The notes: generated by a model from the sequence alone, not told the origin. Counted from the stretch's first letter, positions 1-7,755 are shown. The stretch is 12,374 bases of DNA from Gemmatimonadota bacterium (GCA_028287225.1 JAQBPZ010000186.1:1-12374); one strand, 5' to 3'. Numbers and translations: made by a program.

Positions 1-258
1 GGCGTGGGCGCGAGCTACGCCATGCTGGGCGACGCGATCCTCGCGGAGCCGGGCGCGGTCATCGGCTTCGCCGGCCCGCGCGTGATCAAGCAGACCCTCG
101 GCCAGGACCTCCCGGAGGGCTTCCAGACGGCGGAGTTCCTGCTCGACCACGGCATGCTGGACCAGGTCGTGGACCGGCGCGAGCTGAAGCACACCGTCGG
201 CCAGCTGCTGCGCCACATGAGCGGTCGCCCCAGCGCGTCGGGCTGGACGTCGCCGTGA
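1..258 (+). CDS. accD: Acetyl-CoA carboxylase carboxyltransferase subunit beta, C-terminal 85 residues (5' partial)
   Basis: This is the 3' end of the beta subunit of the carboxyltransferase, which with AccA moves the carboxyl group from biotin to acetyl-CoA to make malonyl-CoA in the cytoplasm. The start lies before the window. Visible residues match the crotonase-fold C-terminal end of AccD: GASYAMLGDAILAEPGAVIG, then FAGPRVIKQTLGQDLPEGFQ and an EFLLDHGMLDQVV segment, which is the family's usual order and spacing. The N-terminal zinc finger is outside the window. After the conserved LLRHM end there is a short tail, SGRPSASGWTSP, before TGA. The last codons lie in the first copy of a 29-bp tandem repeat that continues into folC. 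accD followed by folC is a common bacterial order. Identity is secure; only the tail is unremarkable family-variable sequence. Confidence 0.95.
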   Translation, partial: GVGASYAMLGDAILAEPGAVIGFAGPRVIKQTLGQDLPEGFQTAEFLLDHGMLDQVVDRRELKHTVGQLLRHMSGRPSASGWTSP

Positions 259-316
259 GGCGCGTCATCCCCCGGACGTCGCCGTGAGGCGCGTCACGCG
301 ACGGACGTCGCCCTGA
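245..316. repeat. 29-bp tandem repeat at the accD/folC junction (two full copies and a partial third)
   Basis: The 14-base motif GGACGTCGCCSTGA recurs at 245, 274 and 303, a period of exactly 29. The first two copies match for 23 bases (245-267 and 274-296); the third matches only about its first 15. Each copy carries a stop overlapped by a possible start: GTGA at 255 (the accD stop), GTGA at 284 and CTGA at 313. Because 29 is not a multiple of three, each copy shifts the frame. The result is two 10-codon frames, MRRVIPRTSP (255-287) and MRRVTRRTSP (284-316), linked stop-to-start between accD and folC. The structure is directly visible; the idea of a translational relay is inference. Confidence 0.85.
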
Positions 317-1590
317 CGACGTACGTCGAGGCGCTCGACTACCTCTTCGCGCGGACCACGGGGGCCTTCCGGTTCGGACTGGAGCGCACGCAGGCCTTCC
401 TCGCCGAGCTGGGAGATCCGCAGGAGCGGTACCCGGTCATCCACATCGCCGGCACCAACGGAAAGGGCAGCGCCGTCGCCACCGCCGACGCGCTGCTCCG
501 CGCCCGCGGGCTGCGGGTGGGTCGGTATACGTCTCCACACCTGGTCGACTTCCGCGAGCGCATCGTCGTGGACGGACGCGCGATCTCGCCCGACGAGGTC
601 GTGGAGTTCATCGGACGCCACACGGCCGACGTGGAGCGCCTCGGCGCGTCGTTCTTCGAGGCGACGACCGCGATGGCCTTCGCGCACTTCGATCACGCCG
701 GGGTGGACGTCGCCCTCGTGGAAACGGGGCTGGGCGGCCGGCTCGACTCCACGAACGTGGTGCACCCGGTGGCCGCGGGGGTGACCTCCATCGGCTTCGA
801 CCACATGGAGTACCTCGGCGACACCCTCGAGCAGATCGCCGGCGAGAAGGCGGGCATCTTCAAGCGCGGCGTGCCGGCGGTCATCGGCGAGCCGGCGCCG
901 GAGGTGAGGCGCTGGCTCGCCGACGGGGCGCGGGCGGCGGGCGCGTCGCGCATCGTGATGGTGGCCGAGGAGACCTCGGCCGCGGAGGTGACGCTCACGG
1001 GGCGCGGCACCCGCTTCCGGCTCCGGGCCCTGGGCGACGAGCGGGTGGTGGAAACGCCCCTGATCGGGCAGCACCAGGCGGCGAACTTCGCCTTCACGCT
1101 CGCCCTGCTGGACGCCGCCGGGCCGCCGTTCGCCTCCACGCTGGCCGAGGCGGCGGCGGCCGCGCACGCGGTGCGGCTGCCCGGCCGGTTCCAGCGCGCC
1201 GGGCGGTGGATCTTCGACGTCGCCCACAATCCCGACGGCGCGCGCACCCTGGCAGCGAGCATCGGCAGCGTCGCCGGCGGCGAGCGGGTCACCGTGCTGC
1301 TCTGCGTGCTGGCCGACAAGGACTGGCGTGCGATGCTGGACGCGCTCTCCGGCATCGCCGCCGGCTTCGTGCTCACCAACGCGCCGACCGCGCCCTCGAA
1401 CCGTCGCTGGGATCTCGCCGAGGCGGCGGCGTATGCCTCGCGACAGGGGTACCGCGCGGTGAGCGAGCCAGACTTCGGCCTGGCGCTCGGGCGCGCGGAG
1501 CAGTCGGGCGACACCGTGCTCGTGACCGGGTCCTTTCACACCGTGGGCGATGCGATGTCGCGGTTGCAGCTGTCTCCGCTTCAGGACTAA
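313..1590 (+). CDS. folC: Bifunctional dihydrofolate synthase/folylpolyglutamate synthase, CTG start
   Basis: FolC adds L-glutamate, with ATP, to dihydropteroate and to reduced folates, giving dihydrofolate and polyglutamylated cofactors. From the CTG at 313 the protein is 425 residues, normal for the family. It begins LTTYVEALDYLFARTTGAF, the usual FolC N-terminus. The Mur-ligase P-loop GTNGKGS is at residues 47-53, followed by TSPHL (73-77), ETGLGGRLDSTN (137-148) and YLGDTLEQIAGEKAGIFK (167-184). The Mur-type C-terminal domain includes FDVAHNPDGARTL. No ATG, GTG or TTG exists in frame between the accD stop (256-258) and the P-loop. The first in-frame GTG, at 517, would delete the P-loop. 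The CTG overlaps a TGA that ends a 10-codon upstream frame. It is followed 9 bases later by hisS. Function is secure; the start codon is inferred. Confidence 0.9.
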   Translation: MTTYVEALDYLFARTTGAFRFGLERTQAFLAELGDPQERYPVIHIAGTNGKGSAVATADALLRARGLRVGRYTSPHLVDFRERIVVDGRAISPDEVVEFIGRHTADVERLGASFFEATTAMAFAHFDHAGVDVALVETGLGGRLDSTNVVHPVAAGVTSIGFDHMEYLGDTLEQIAGEKAGIFKRGVPAVIGEPAPEVRRWLADGARAAGASRIVMVAEETSAAEVTLTGRGTRFRLRALGDERVVETPLIGQHQAANFAFTLALLDAAGPPFASTLAEAAAAAHAVRLPGRFQRAGRWIFDVAHNPDGARTLAASIGSVAGGERVTVLLCVLADKDWRAMLDALSGIAAGFVLTNAPTAPSNRRWDLAEAAAYASRQGYRAVSEPDFGLALGRAEQSGDTVLVTGSFHTVGDAMSRLQLSPLQD

Positions 1591-1599
1591 GTTACATCG

Positions 1600-2814
1600 A
1601 TGTTCAAAGGCGCCCTGCCCGGCTTCCGGGACTTCTATCCGCAGGAGCTCGCCGAGCGCGCGCACATCATGCGAATCTGGCGTGAGGTGGCGCGCCGGTA
1701 TGCGTTCGTGGAGTACGACGGGCCGCCGCTGGAGCCGCTCGACCTGTACACGAAGAAGAGTGGCGACGAGATCGTGGGCCAGCTGTACAACTTCGTGGAC
1801 AAGGGCGGGCGCGAGGTCGCGCTCCGCCCCGAGATGACGCCGACGGTGGCGCGCATGGTGGCGGCGCGGGCCAACGCGCTCCGCAAGCCGGTGCGCTGGT
1901 TCTCCATGCCGCAGCTCTTCCGGTACGAGCGCCAGCAGAAGGGACGGCTGCGCGAGCACTACCAGCTCAACGTGGACCTGTTCGGCACGTCGGACATCGC
2001 GGCCGATGCCGAGCTGGTGGCGTGCGCCGTGGACATGATGCGCGCGTTCGGGCTGGAGTCGAGCGACGTGGTGGTGCGGGTGTCCGACCGGCGGATCCTG
2101 CATGCCTTCCTGCGGAGCCTGGGTGTGGCCGAGGAGGCGATCGGTGGCGTGTACGGCGTGATCGACAAGCTCGAGCGCACGCCGGCGCAGGTGTCCGGCG
2201 AGAAGCTCGCGGCCCTCGGCGTGCCGGCGCAGGCGATCGAGCGGATCATCACCATCGCGAGCGTCACCTTCGACGAGGTACAGGCGCGGATCGGCGCATC
2301 GTCGGCGGCGGAGCAGGTGGAGGAGTTCGCGCGGTTTCTCCGGTACGTGCCGGCGCTGCTCGGCGGCGATGCGCGCTGGCTTCAGCTGGATCTCTCCATC
2401 GTGCGCGGGCTGGCGTACTACACCGGCATCGTCTTCGAGCTGTTCGACCGGTCCGGCGAGTTCCGCGCGATCTGCGGCGGCGGGCGGTACGACAACCTGC
2501 TCAAGTCCCTCGGCGGCGCCGACATGCCCGCGCTGGGCTTCGGCATGGGCGACGTGGTGCTGGGCGAGCTGCTGCGGTCGCGTGGGTTGATGAAGCCCGA
2601 GTCCACGGCGGCGGACGTCTGGCTCGGGGCGGCCGAATCGGTGCCGCTGGAGCAGGTGATGGCCGAAGCGGCGCGGCGACGCGGGGCGGGGGAGTCGGTG
2701 GAGTATGCGCTGCGAACGCAGAGCATGAGCAAGCAGAGGAAGGCGGCGCAGGCAAGCGGCGCCCGGGAATTCGTGGATCTCTCGAACGACGGCAACGACG
2801 GACGCAATGGCTGA
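1600..2814 (+). CDS. hisS: Histidyl-tRNA synthetase with a shortened C-terminus
   Basis: Class II synthetase charging tRNA-His; 404 residues against roughly 420 or more usually. The start GALPGFRDFYPQE is typical. Motif 2 reads FRYERQQKGRLREHYQ (107-122). The histidine-specific motif is VRGLAYYTGIVFE (268-280), with Ala272 where many bacterial enzymes have Asp; from memory, plant organellar HisRS share this form. GGGRYDNLL (293-301) and motif 3 LGFGMGDVVLGELL (312-325) follow. The anticodon-binding domain is recognisable (ADVWLGAAE, then SMSKQRKAAQASGAREFVDL at 375-394) but ends SNDGNDGRNG, lacking the last beta strand that normally carries VTVKDL-like sequence. The ATG at 1600 has a weak AGGA 13 bases upstream. 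The 3' end overlaps proS by 8 bases, which may explain the short end. HisZ is unlikely because the catalytic motifs are present. Confidence 0.93.
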   Translation: MFKGALPGFRDFYPQELAERAHIMRIWREVARRYAFVEYDGPPLEPLDLYTKKSGDEIVGQLYNFVDKGGREVALRPEMTPTVARMVAARANALRKPVRWFSMPQLFRYERQQKGRLREHYQLNVDLFGTSDIAADAELVACAVDMMRAFGLESSDVVVRVSDRRILHAFLRSLGVAEEAIGGVYGVIDKLERTPAQVSGEKLAALGVPAQAIERIITIASVTFDEVQARIGASSAAEQVEEFARFLRYVPALLGGDARWLQLDLSIVRGLAYYTGIVFELFDRSGEFRAICGGGRYDNLLKSLGGADMPALGFGMGDVVLGELLRSRGLMKPESTAADVWLGAAESVPLEQVMAEAARRRGAGESVEYALRTQSMSKQRKAAQASGAREFVDLSNDGNDGRNG

Positions 2815-4276
2815 CGACAAGAAGCTCACGACGCGCGCGGCGGATTTCAGCGCCTGGTACAACGAAGTCGTCCTGCGCAGCGAGCTGGCGGACTACTCGC
2901 CCGTGAAGGGCTGCATGGTGATCCGGCCGAACGGCTACGGCATCTGGGAGCGCATGCAGCGCCAGCTGGATGACATGTTCAAGGCGACGGGCCACCAGAA
3001 CGCCTACTTCCCGCTGTTGATCCCCGAGTCGTTCCTGCACAAGGAAGCGGAGCACGTCGAGGGCTTCGCGCCCGAGGCGGCGGTGGTCACGCATGCGGGC
3101 GGCAAGAAGCTCGACGAGCCGCTGATCATCCGCCCCACCTCCGAGACGATCATCTACACGATGTTCGCCAAGTGGGTGCAGAGCTATCGCGACCTCCCCA
3201 TCCTGATCAACCAGTGGGCGAACGTGGTCCGATGGGAGATGCGCACGCGCCTCTTCCTCCGCACCACCGAGTTCCTGTGGCAGGAGGGGCACACCGCGCA
3301 CGTCACGCACGACGAGGCGGAGGAGGAGGCGCGCAGGATGCTCGGCGTGTACCGCGACTTCATGGAAGGCTGGATCGCGATGCCGGTGATCACCGGCCAG
3401 AAGACCGAGTCGGAGAAGTTCGCCGGGGCGCTGCGCACCTACTCGTGCGAGGCGATGATGCAGGACAACAAGGCGCTCCAGGCGGGCACCTCGCACAACC
3501 TCGGGCAGAACTTCTCGAAGGCCTTCGACCTCAAGTTCCAGTCCGAGCAGGGGACCACGGAGTACGCCTGGAACACGAGCTGGGGCGTGTCCACGCGCAT
3601 GGTGGGCGGGCTGGTGATGACGCACGGCGACGATATCGGGCTGCGCGTGCCGCCGCTCCTCGCGCCCATCGAGCTGGTGATCGTCCCGATCTACCGCAAG
3701 GACGAGGAGCGTGGCGAGGTGCTCGAGGCGGCCAACCGCATCGCGAAGTCGCTGGGCGACTGGGATCGCCGCGCGTCGGCGCGCATCCGCGTGCACATCG
3801 ACGCGCGCGACGGCATGAAGCCCGGCGCCAAGTACTACGAGTGGGAGCTGCGCGGCATTCCCCTGCGGCTCGAGATCGGCCCGCGCGACATCGCCGCCAA
3901 CCAGGGCGTGCTCGTGCGCCGCGACACGAAGGAGAAGCGTCCGGTGTCGCTGGACACGCTCGGCGAGGACGTGGCGGAGACGCTGTCGGCGATGCAGCGC
4001 GACATGCTCGCCGCCGCGCTCGACCGCCGTGAGGCGAACAGCACGCGCGAGCGCATCTCGTACGACCGCTTCAGGGAGATCATGGACGGCCCCGGCGGGT
4101 TCGTGTACGCCGGCTGGTGCGGCATGGCGTCGTGCGAGTCGCAGATCAAGGAGGAGACCAAGGCGACGATCCGCTGCCTGCCGGACGAGGAGTTCCGCTC
4201 CGCGGAGGCGCCCACCACGTGCCTGAAGTGCGGGATGGCGTCCACGGTCGAGGCGTTGTGGGCGAAGGCCTACTGA
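2807..4276 (+). CDS. proS: Prolyl-tRNA synthetase, archaeal/eukaryote type with zinc-binding C-terminal domain
   Basis: Charges tRNA-Pro. At 489 residues without the internal editing insertion, it belongs to the short archaeal/eukaryote-like class, not the approximately 570-residue E. coli class. RPTSE is at 109-113, motif 2 lies in NQWANVVRWEMRTR to FLWQEGHTAH (135-165), GTSHNLGQNFSKAF is at 227-240, and motif 3 runs through TRMVGGLVMTHGDD (263-276). The anticodon-binding domain follows from about 285. The C-terminal domain has Cys438, Cys443, Cys472 and Cys475 placed as a zinc site, and the chain ends in Tyr489. In this class the terminal Tyr reaches the active site. The ATG at 2807 lies 8 bases inside hisS and has no clear Shine-Dalgarno sequence, which suggests coupling to hisS translation. 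Assignment is secure. Confidence 0.97.
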   Translation: MADDKKLTTRAADFSAWYNEVVLRSELADYSPVKGCMVIRPNGYGIWERMQRQLDDMFKATGHQNAYFPLLIPESFLHKEAEHVEGFAPEAAVVTHAGGKKLDEPLIIRPTSETIIYTMFAKWVQSYRDLPILINQWANVVRWEMRTRLFLRTTEFLWQEGHTAHVTHDEAEEEARRMLGVYRDFMEGWIAMPVITGQKTESEKFAGALRTYSCEAMMQDNKALQAGTSHNLGQNFSKAFDLKFQSEQGTTEYAWNTSWGVSTRMVGGLVMTHGDDIGLRVPPLLAPIELVIVPIYRKDEERGEVLEAANRIAKSLGDWDRRASARIRVHIDARDGMKPGAKYYEWELRGIPLRLEIGPRDIAANQGVLVRRDTKEKRPVSLDTLGEDVAETLSAMQRDMLAAALDRREANSTRERISYDRFREIMDGPGGFVYAGWCGMASCESQIKEETKATIRCLPDEEFRSAEAPTTCLKCGMASTVEALWAKAY

Positions 4277-5541
4277 CCTCCGGCTTCACGCGGATCGACG
4301 GCGTCCTCAACTGCGAGGGCGTCGGCATCGAGGTGCTCGCCCGCGAGGTGGGCACTCCCGCATACGTCTACAGCAGCGCGATGGTGCGGGACCGCTACGC
4401 GCACCTGGACGGGGCCCTCTCGGTGCTCCCGCATCGCGTGCACTACACGCTGAAGGCCAACTCCAACGCCGGCATCCTGCGCGTGCTCCGCGAGCAGGGC
4501 GCCGGCGTCGACGTCGTCTCCGGGGGGGAGCTGTTCCGCGCGCTCCGCGCCGGCTTCGCCGGGAGCGACATCATCTTCGGCGGCGTGGGCAAGTCCGCCG
4601 ACGAGATCCGCAGCGCCCTCACGGCCGGCGTGCTCCTGGTGAACGCCGAGTCCGAGGCCGAGGTGCGGCTGCTGGACCGGATCGCCGGCGAGCTCGGGGT
4701 GACCGCGCCCGTGGGGCTGCGCGTGAATCCCGAGGTCACCGTCCACAGCTCCCACCGCTACATCAAGACCGGTGAGAAGGGAGCGAAGTTCGGCATCCCG
4801 TTCGACGACGTGCTCGCCGTCGCGCGCCTCACGGCCGAGCTCCCGCACACGCGCCTGGTGGGGCTGGACATGCACATCGGGTCGCAGCTCTTCCGGCTCG
4901 ACCCGTACCTCGACGGGACGGAGCGGCTCGTGGGGCTGCTGGAGCAGCTGCGTGCCGAGGGGATCGACACCATCCGGTACCTGGACATCGGCGGTGGCCT
5001 GGGCGTGGCGTACGAGGCGGAACAGTCGCCGGACGTCGAGCGCTTCGCCAGGGCGCTCGTGAGCCGTGTCGCGCCCACCGGCCTCACGCTGATCATGGAG
5101 CCGGGCCGCTTCATCGTCGGCAACGCCGGCATGCTCCTCACGCGGGTGCTGTACCGGAAGCACAGCGGGGGCCGCGACTTCCTGGTCACCGACGCGGGGA
5201 TGACGGAGCTGCTCCGCCCCTCGCACTACGACGCGTATCACCGGATCGAGGCCGTGACGCCGCGTGGCGGCCAGATGATGGCCGACGTGGTGGGCCCGGT
5301 GTGCGAGAGCGGTGACTTCCTCGCGCTCGACCGCGCGATGGACGACGCGCAGGCGGGCGACCTGCTGGCGGTCTACGACGTGGGCGCCTACGGCTACGTG
5401 ATGGCGTCCAACTACAACACCAGACCGCGCGGGGTGGAGGTCATGGTGGACGGCGACCAGTTCGCGATCGTGACGGCGCGCGAGCGCTACGAGGATCTCG
5501 TGCGCCTGGAGCTGGACGAACCCGAGTGGAGACAGGGCTGA
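4258..5541 (+). CDS. lysA: Diaminopimelate decarboxylase
   Basis: PLP-dependent fold-type III enzyme that decarboxylates meso-diaminopimelate to L-lysine, the last step of lysine synthesis. From GTG 4258 it has 427 residues, usual for the family. The PLP lysine is Lys66 in YTLKANSN; VDVVSGGEL, RVNPEV, then HIGSQ, a DIGGGLGVAYE glycine loop, MEPGR, and CESGD (the catalytic Cys and substrate-contact region near the C-terminus) follow in the family's order. YDVGAYGYVMASNYN supplies the dimer-interface PLP contacts. GTG 4258 is chosen because it starts just before the conserved N-terminal region and has GAGG 4 bases upstream, overlapping proS by 19 bases. A CTG at 4273 overlapping the proS TGA is the alternative. 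Ornithine or arginine decarboxylases of the same fold are less likely given the length and motifs. Confidence 0.94.
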   Translation: MGEGLLTSGFTRIDGVLNCEGVGIEVLAREVGTPAYVYSSAMVRDRYAHLDGALSVLPHRVHYTLKANSNAGILRVLREQGAGVDVVSGGELFRALRAGFAGSDIIFGGVGKSADEIRSALTAGVLLVNAESEAEVRLLDRIAGELGVTAPVGLRVNPEVTVHSSHRYIKTGEKGAKFGIPFDDVLAVARLTAELPHTRLVGLDMHIGSQLFRLDPYLDGTERLVGLLEQLRAEGIDTIRYLDIGGGLGVAYEAEQSPDVERFARALVSRVAPTGLTLIMEPGRFIVGNAGMLLTRVLYRKHSGGRDFLVTDAGMTELLRPSHYDAYHRIEAVTPRGGQMMADVVGPVCESGDFLALDRAMDDAQAGDLLAVYDVGAYGYVMASNYNTRPRGVEVMVDGDQFAIVTARERYEDLVRLELDEPEWRQG

Positions 5542-6050
5542 TGCGAGTGGGACTCATGGCGGACAGCCACGACCGGCTGCCGGCGATCGCCGAGATCGTG
5601 AAGCAGATGCAGGCGGCGGGGGTGAGCATGCTGATTCACGCCGGCGACTATTGCGCGCCCTTCTCGCTGCGTCCGATCGAGGAGGCGAGCATGTCGCTCG
5701 CGGGCGTGTTCGGGAAGAACGACGGCGACACGCAGGGACTGCTCGCGAAGGCCAGCGCCGGTTTCGGCGCGGAGCTCTTCGAGAGCCCGCACAGCTTCGA
5801 GGTGGGCGGACAGCGCATCCTCGTGGTGCACGACATCGGCGAAGTGCAGCCGCGCAGCATCGAGGGCCACAGCATCGTGGTGCACGGATGCACGCACCAG
5901 CAGGAGATGAAGCATCGCGGCGATACCCTGATCGTGAACCCGGGCGAGGCCTGCGGCTGGCTGTACGGCACCCCGAAGGCGGCGATCATCGACCTGAACG
6001 ACAAGACAGTGGAATTCATCAGCCTGGACCCGGCGCACTGGACCACATGA
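5541..6050 (+). CDS. YfcE/MJ0936-like metallophosphoesterase
   Basis: Small calcineurin-like phosphoesterase of 169 residues, the length of the YfcE/MJ0936 group of metal-dependent phosphodiesterases. Metal-binding signatures are DSH (Asp8, His10), HAGD (Asp36), GKND (Asn60), VVHD (His97) and HGCTH (115-119). The last motif is normally GHTH, so one expected His ligand is Cys117 here. No signal peptide or membrane segment is seen. The start ATG 5541 overlaps the lysA stop (TGATG) and has GGAGA 8 bases upstream; an in-frame ATG at 5526 would add MetGluThrGlyLeu before it. The gene sits between lysA and guaA and overlaps guaA by 4 bases, but the physiological substrate cannot be read from sequence. 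The family call is firm, the function unknown. Confidence 0.85.
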   Translation: MRVGLMADSHDRLPAIAEIVKQMQAAGVSMLIHAGDYCAPFSLRPIEEASMSLAGVFGKNDGDTQGLLAKASAGFGAELFESPHSFEVGGQRILVVHDIGEVQPRSIEGHSIVVHGCTHQQEMKHRGDTLIVNPGEACGWLYGTPKAAIIDLNDKTVEFISLDPAHWTT

Positions 6051-7597
6051 CCGTACCGAGTCGCATCCTGATCATCGACTACGGCTCCCAGTTCACCCAG
6101 CTCATCGCGCGCCGGGTCCGCGAGGCGCGCGTGTATTCGGAGATCCATCCGCCGACGCGCAGCGCCGAGTGGATCCGCGAGTTCAACCCCACGGGCATCA
6201 TCCTCAGCGGCGGTCCCAACTCCGTCTACGCCGAGGGAGCGCCCCGCATCGACCCCGCGGCGCTGGAGATCGCGCCGGTGCTCGGCGTGTGCTACGGCAT
6301 GCAGCTCATCGCGCACCTGCACGGCGCGAATGTCACGCGGGGTGGCCGGCGGGAGTACGGCCGCGCGCAGATCACGCCGGCCGGCCCCAGCGCCCTGTTC
6401 GGCGGGTTCTCGGCGGACGAAGGCGCCACCGTGTGGATGAGCCATGGCGACCACATCGAGCAGGCGCCGGCCGGCTTCCGGGTCACCGCGTCGAGCGAGG
6501 GAAATCCGGTCGCCGCGTTCGAGCACGAGACGCGGCCGCTGTTCGGCGTGCAGTTCCACCCCGAGGTGGCCCACACCCCACGAGGCGGCGAGATCCTCGC
6601 CAACTTCCTCTTCGGCGTCTGCCACGCCACGCCCACCTGGACGCCGGGCGCGTTCATCGACGAGGAGGTGGCGAAGATCCGCGCCACCGTCGGCAACGCA
6701 CAGGTCATCTGCGGCCTCTCCGGCGGCGTGGACAGCTCGGTGGCGGCGGCGCTCGTGCACCGCGCCATCGGCGACCAGCTCACCTGCGTGTTCGTGGACA
6801 CGGGCCTCCTGCGCCTGCACGAGCGCGAGCAGGTGGAGCGCACCATGGCAGCCCACCTCGGCATGAAGCTCGTCACCGTGGATGCATCGGCACGGTTCCT
6901 CGCCGCCCTCGCGGGCATCGACGAGCCGGAGGCCAAGCGGCGCGCCATCGGCCACACCTTCATCGACGTGTTCGAGGAAGCGACCGCGGTGGCCGGCACG
7001 CACGCGAAGTTCCTGGTGCAGGGCACGCTCTACCCCGACGTCATCGAGAGCAGCTCGCCGAGCGGTGGACCGTCCGTGACGATCAAGACGCACCACAACG
7101 TGGGCGGGCTCAAGCCGGACATGCAGTTCGCGCTGATCGAGCCGCTACGCGAGCTGTTCAAGGACGAGGTGCGCAACGTGGGCCGCGAGCTCGGGCTGCC
7201 GGAGGAGATGGTGGGCCGGCACCCGTTCCCCGGTCCGGGGCTCGCCATCCGCGTGCTCGGCCCCGTCGCCGAGCCGGCGCTCGCCGTGCTCCGGCAGGCC
7301 GACGCGATCTACCTGGAGGAGATTCGCGCAGCGGGCCTCTACGACGAGATCTGGCAGGCGTTCGCGGTGCTGCTGCCCGTGCGCAGCGTCGGCGTGATGG
7401 GCGACGAGCGCACCTACGACAATGTCGTGGCCCTGCGCGCGGTCACGAGCACCGACGGCATGACGGCGGACTGGTTCCCCTTTCCGCCCGACGTCATGGC
7501 GCACATCTCCAACCGGATCATCCGCGAGGTGGACGGAGTGAACCGGGTCGTCTACGACGTCAGCTCCAAGCCGCCGGCGACCATCGAGTGGGAATAG
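6047..7597 (+). CDS. guaA: GMP synthase (glutamine-hydrolysing)
   Basis: Converts XMP to GMP using ATP and the amide nitrogen of glutamine. The 516-residue protein carries both halves. The class I glutamine amidotransferase domain (about 1-195) has LSGGPNSVY, the nucleophile Cys82 in GVCYGMQL, and His171 and Glu173 in GVQFHPEV. The ATP-pyrophosphatase domain has the P-loop GLSGGVDSS (223-231), FVDTGLLR and KTHHNVGGL. The C-terminal dimerisation domain ends PPATIEWE, the family's normal end. The start is the ATG at 6047, overlapping the phosphoesterase stop as ATGA; the protein begins MTVPSRILIIDYGSQFTQLI as expected. No Shine-Dalgarno sequence is evident, so translation is probably coupled. 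This is the last gene of the + strand run before a convergent gene. Confidence 0.98.
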   Translation: MTVPSRILIIDYGSQFTQLIARRVREARVYSEIHPPTRSAEWIREFNPTGIILSGGPNSVYAEGAPRIDPAALEIAPVLGVCYGMQLIAHLHGANVTRGGRREYGRAQITPAGPSALFGGFSADEGATVWMSHGDHIEQAPAGFRVTASSEGNPVAAFEHETRPLFGVQFHPEVAHTPRGGEILANFLFGVCHATPTWTPGAFIDEEVAKIRATVGNAQVICGLSGGVDSSVAAALVHRAIGDQLTCVFVDTGLLRLHEREQVERTMAAHLGMKLVTVDASARFLAALAGIDEPEAKRRAIGHTFIDVFEEATAVAGTHAKFLVQGTLYPDVIESSSPSGGPSVTIKTHHNVGGLKPDMQFALIEPLRELFKDEVRNVGRELGLPEEMVGRHPFPGPGLAIRVLGPVAEPALAVLRQADAIYLEEIRAAGLYDEIWQAFAVLLPVRSVGVMGDERTYDNVVALRAVTSTDGMTADWFPFPPDVMAHISNRIIREVDGVNRVVYDVSSKPPATIEWE

Positions 7598-7755
7598 CCG
7601 GACGACCATGCACGCCGGCCCCACCGGTGACGTGACGCAGGCCCCCGTGCCGCCGGAATCGTCGACGGCGCGGACATGCCTCGACTGCGAGACGCCGTCG
7701 GCCTGATGGCCGCGCGGCAGCGCCGCACCGCGTTGCGGAACGATGGCTCGATGGA

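Noticed and set aside
2001..2807. HisZ (regulatory subunit of ATP phosphoribosyltransferase) instead of HisRS
   Set aside because: Motif 2, the RGLxYYTG motif and the anticodon-binding domain are present, whereas HisZ lacks the C-terminal domain and catalytic residues.
265..2862. Open frame of 865 codons on the complement
   Set aside because: It is antisense to folC and hisS, which carry clear family motifs. Its translation is low-complexity Arg/His/Ala/Gly-rich, as expected of an antisense frame in GC-rich DNA.
5651..6046. In-frame extension of guaA upstream of 6047
   Set aside because: It overlaps the phosphoesterase gene in another frame and gives Arg-rich sequence; GuaA homologues begin at the ILIIDYGSQ region.
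7608..7706. 32-codon frame after guaA, with a CLDC motif near its end
   Set aside because: One CxxC in a short frame is weak evidence. There is no clear ribosome site, and such frames are expected by chance in GC-rich DNA.
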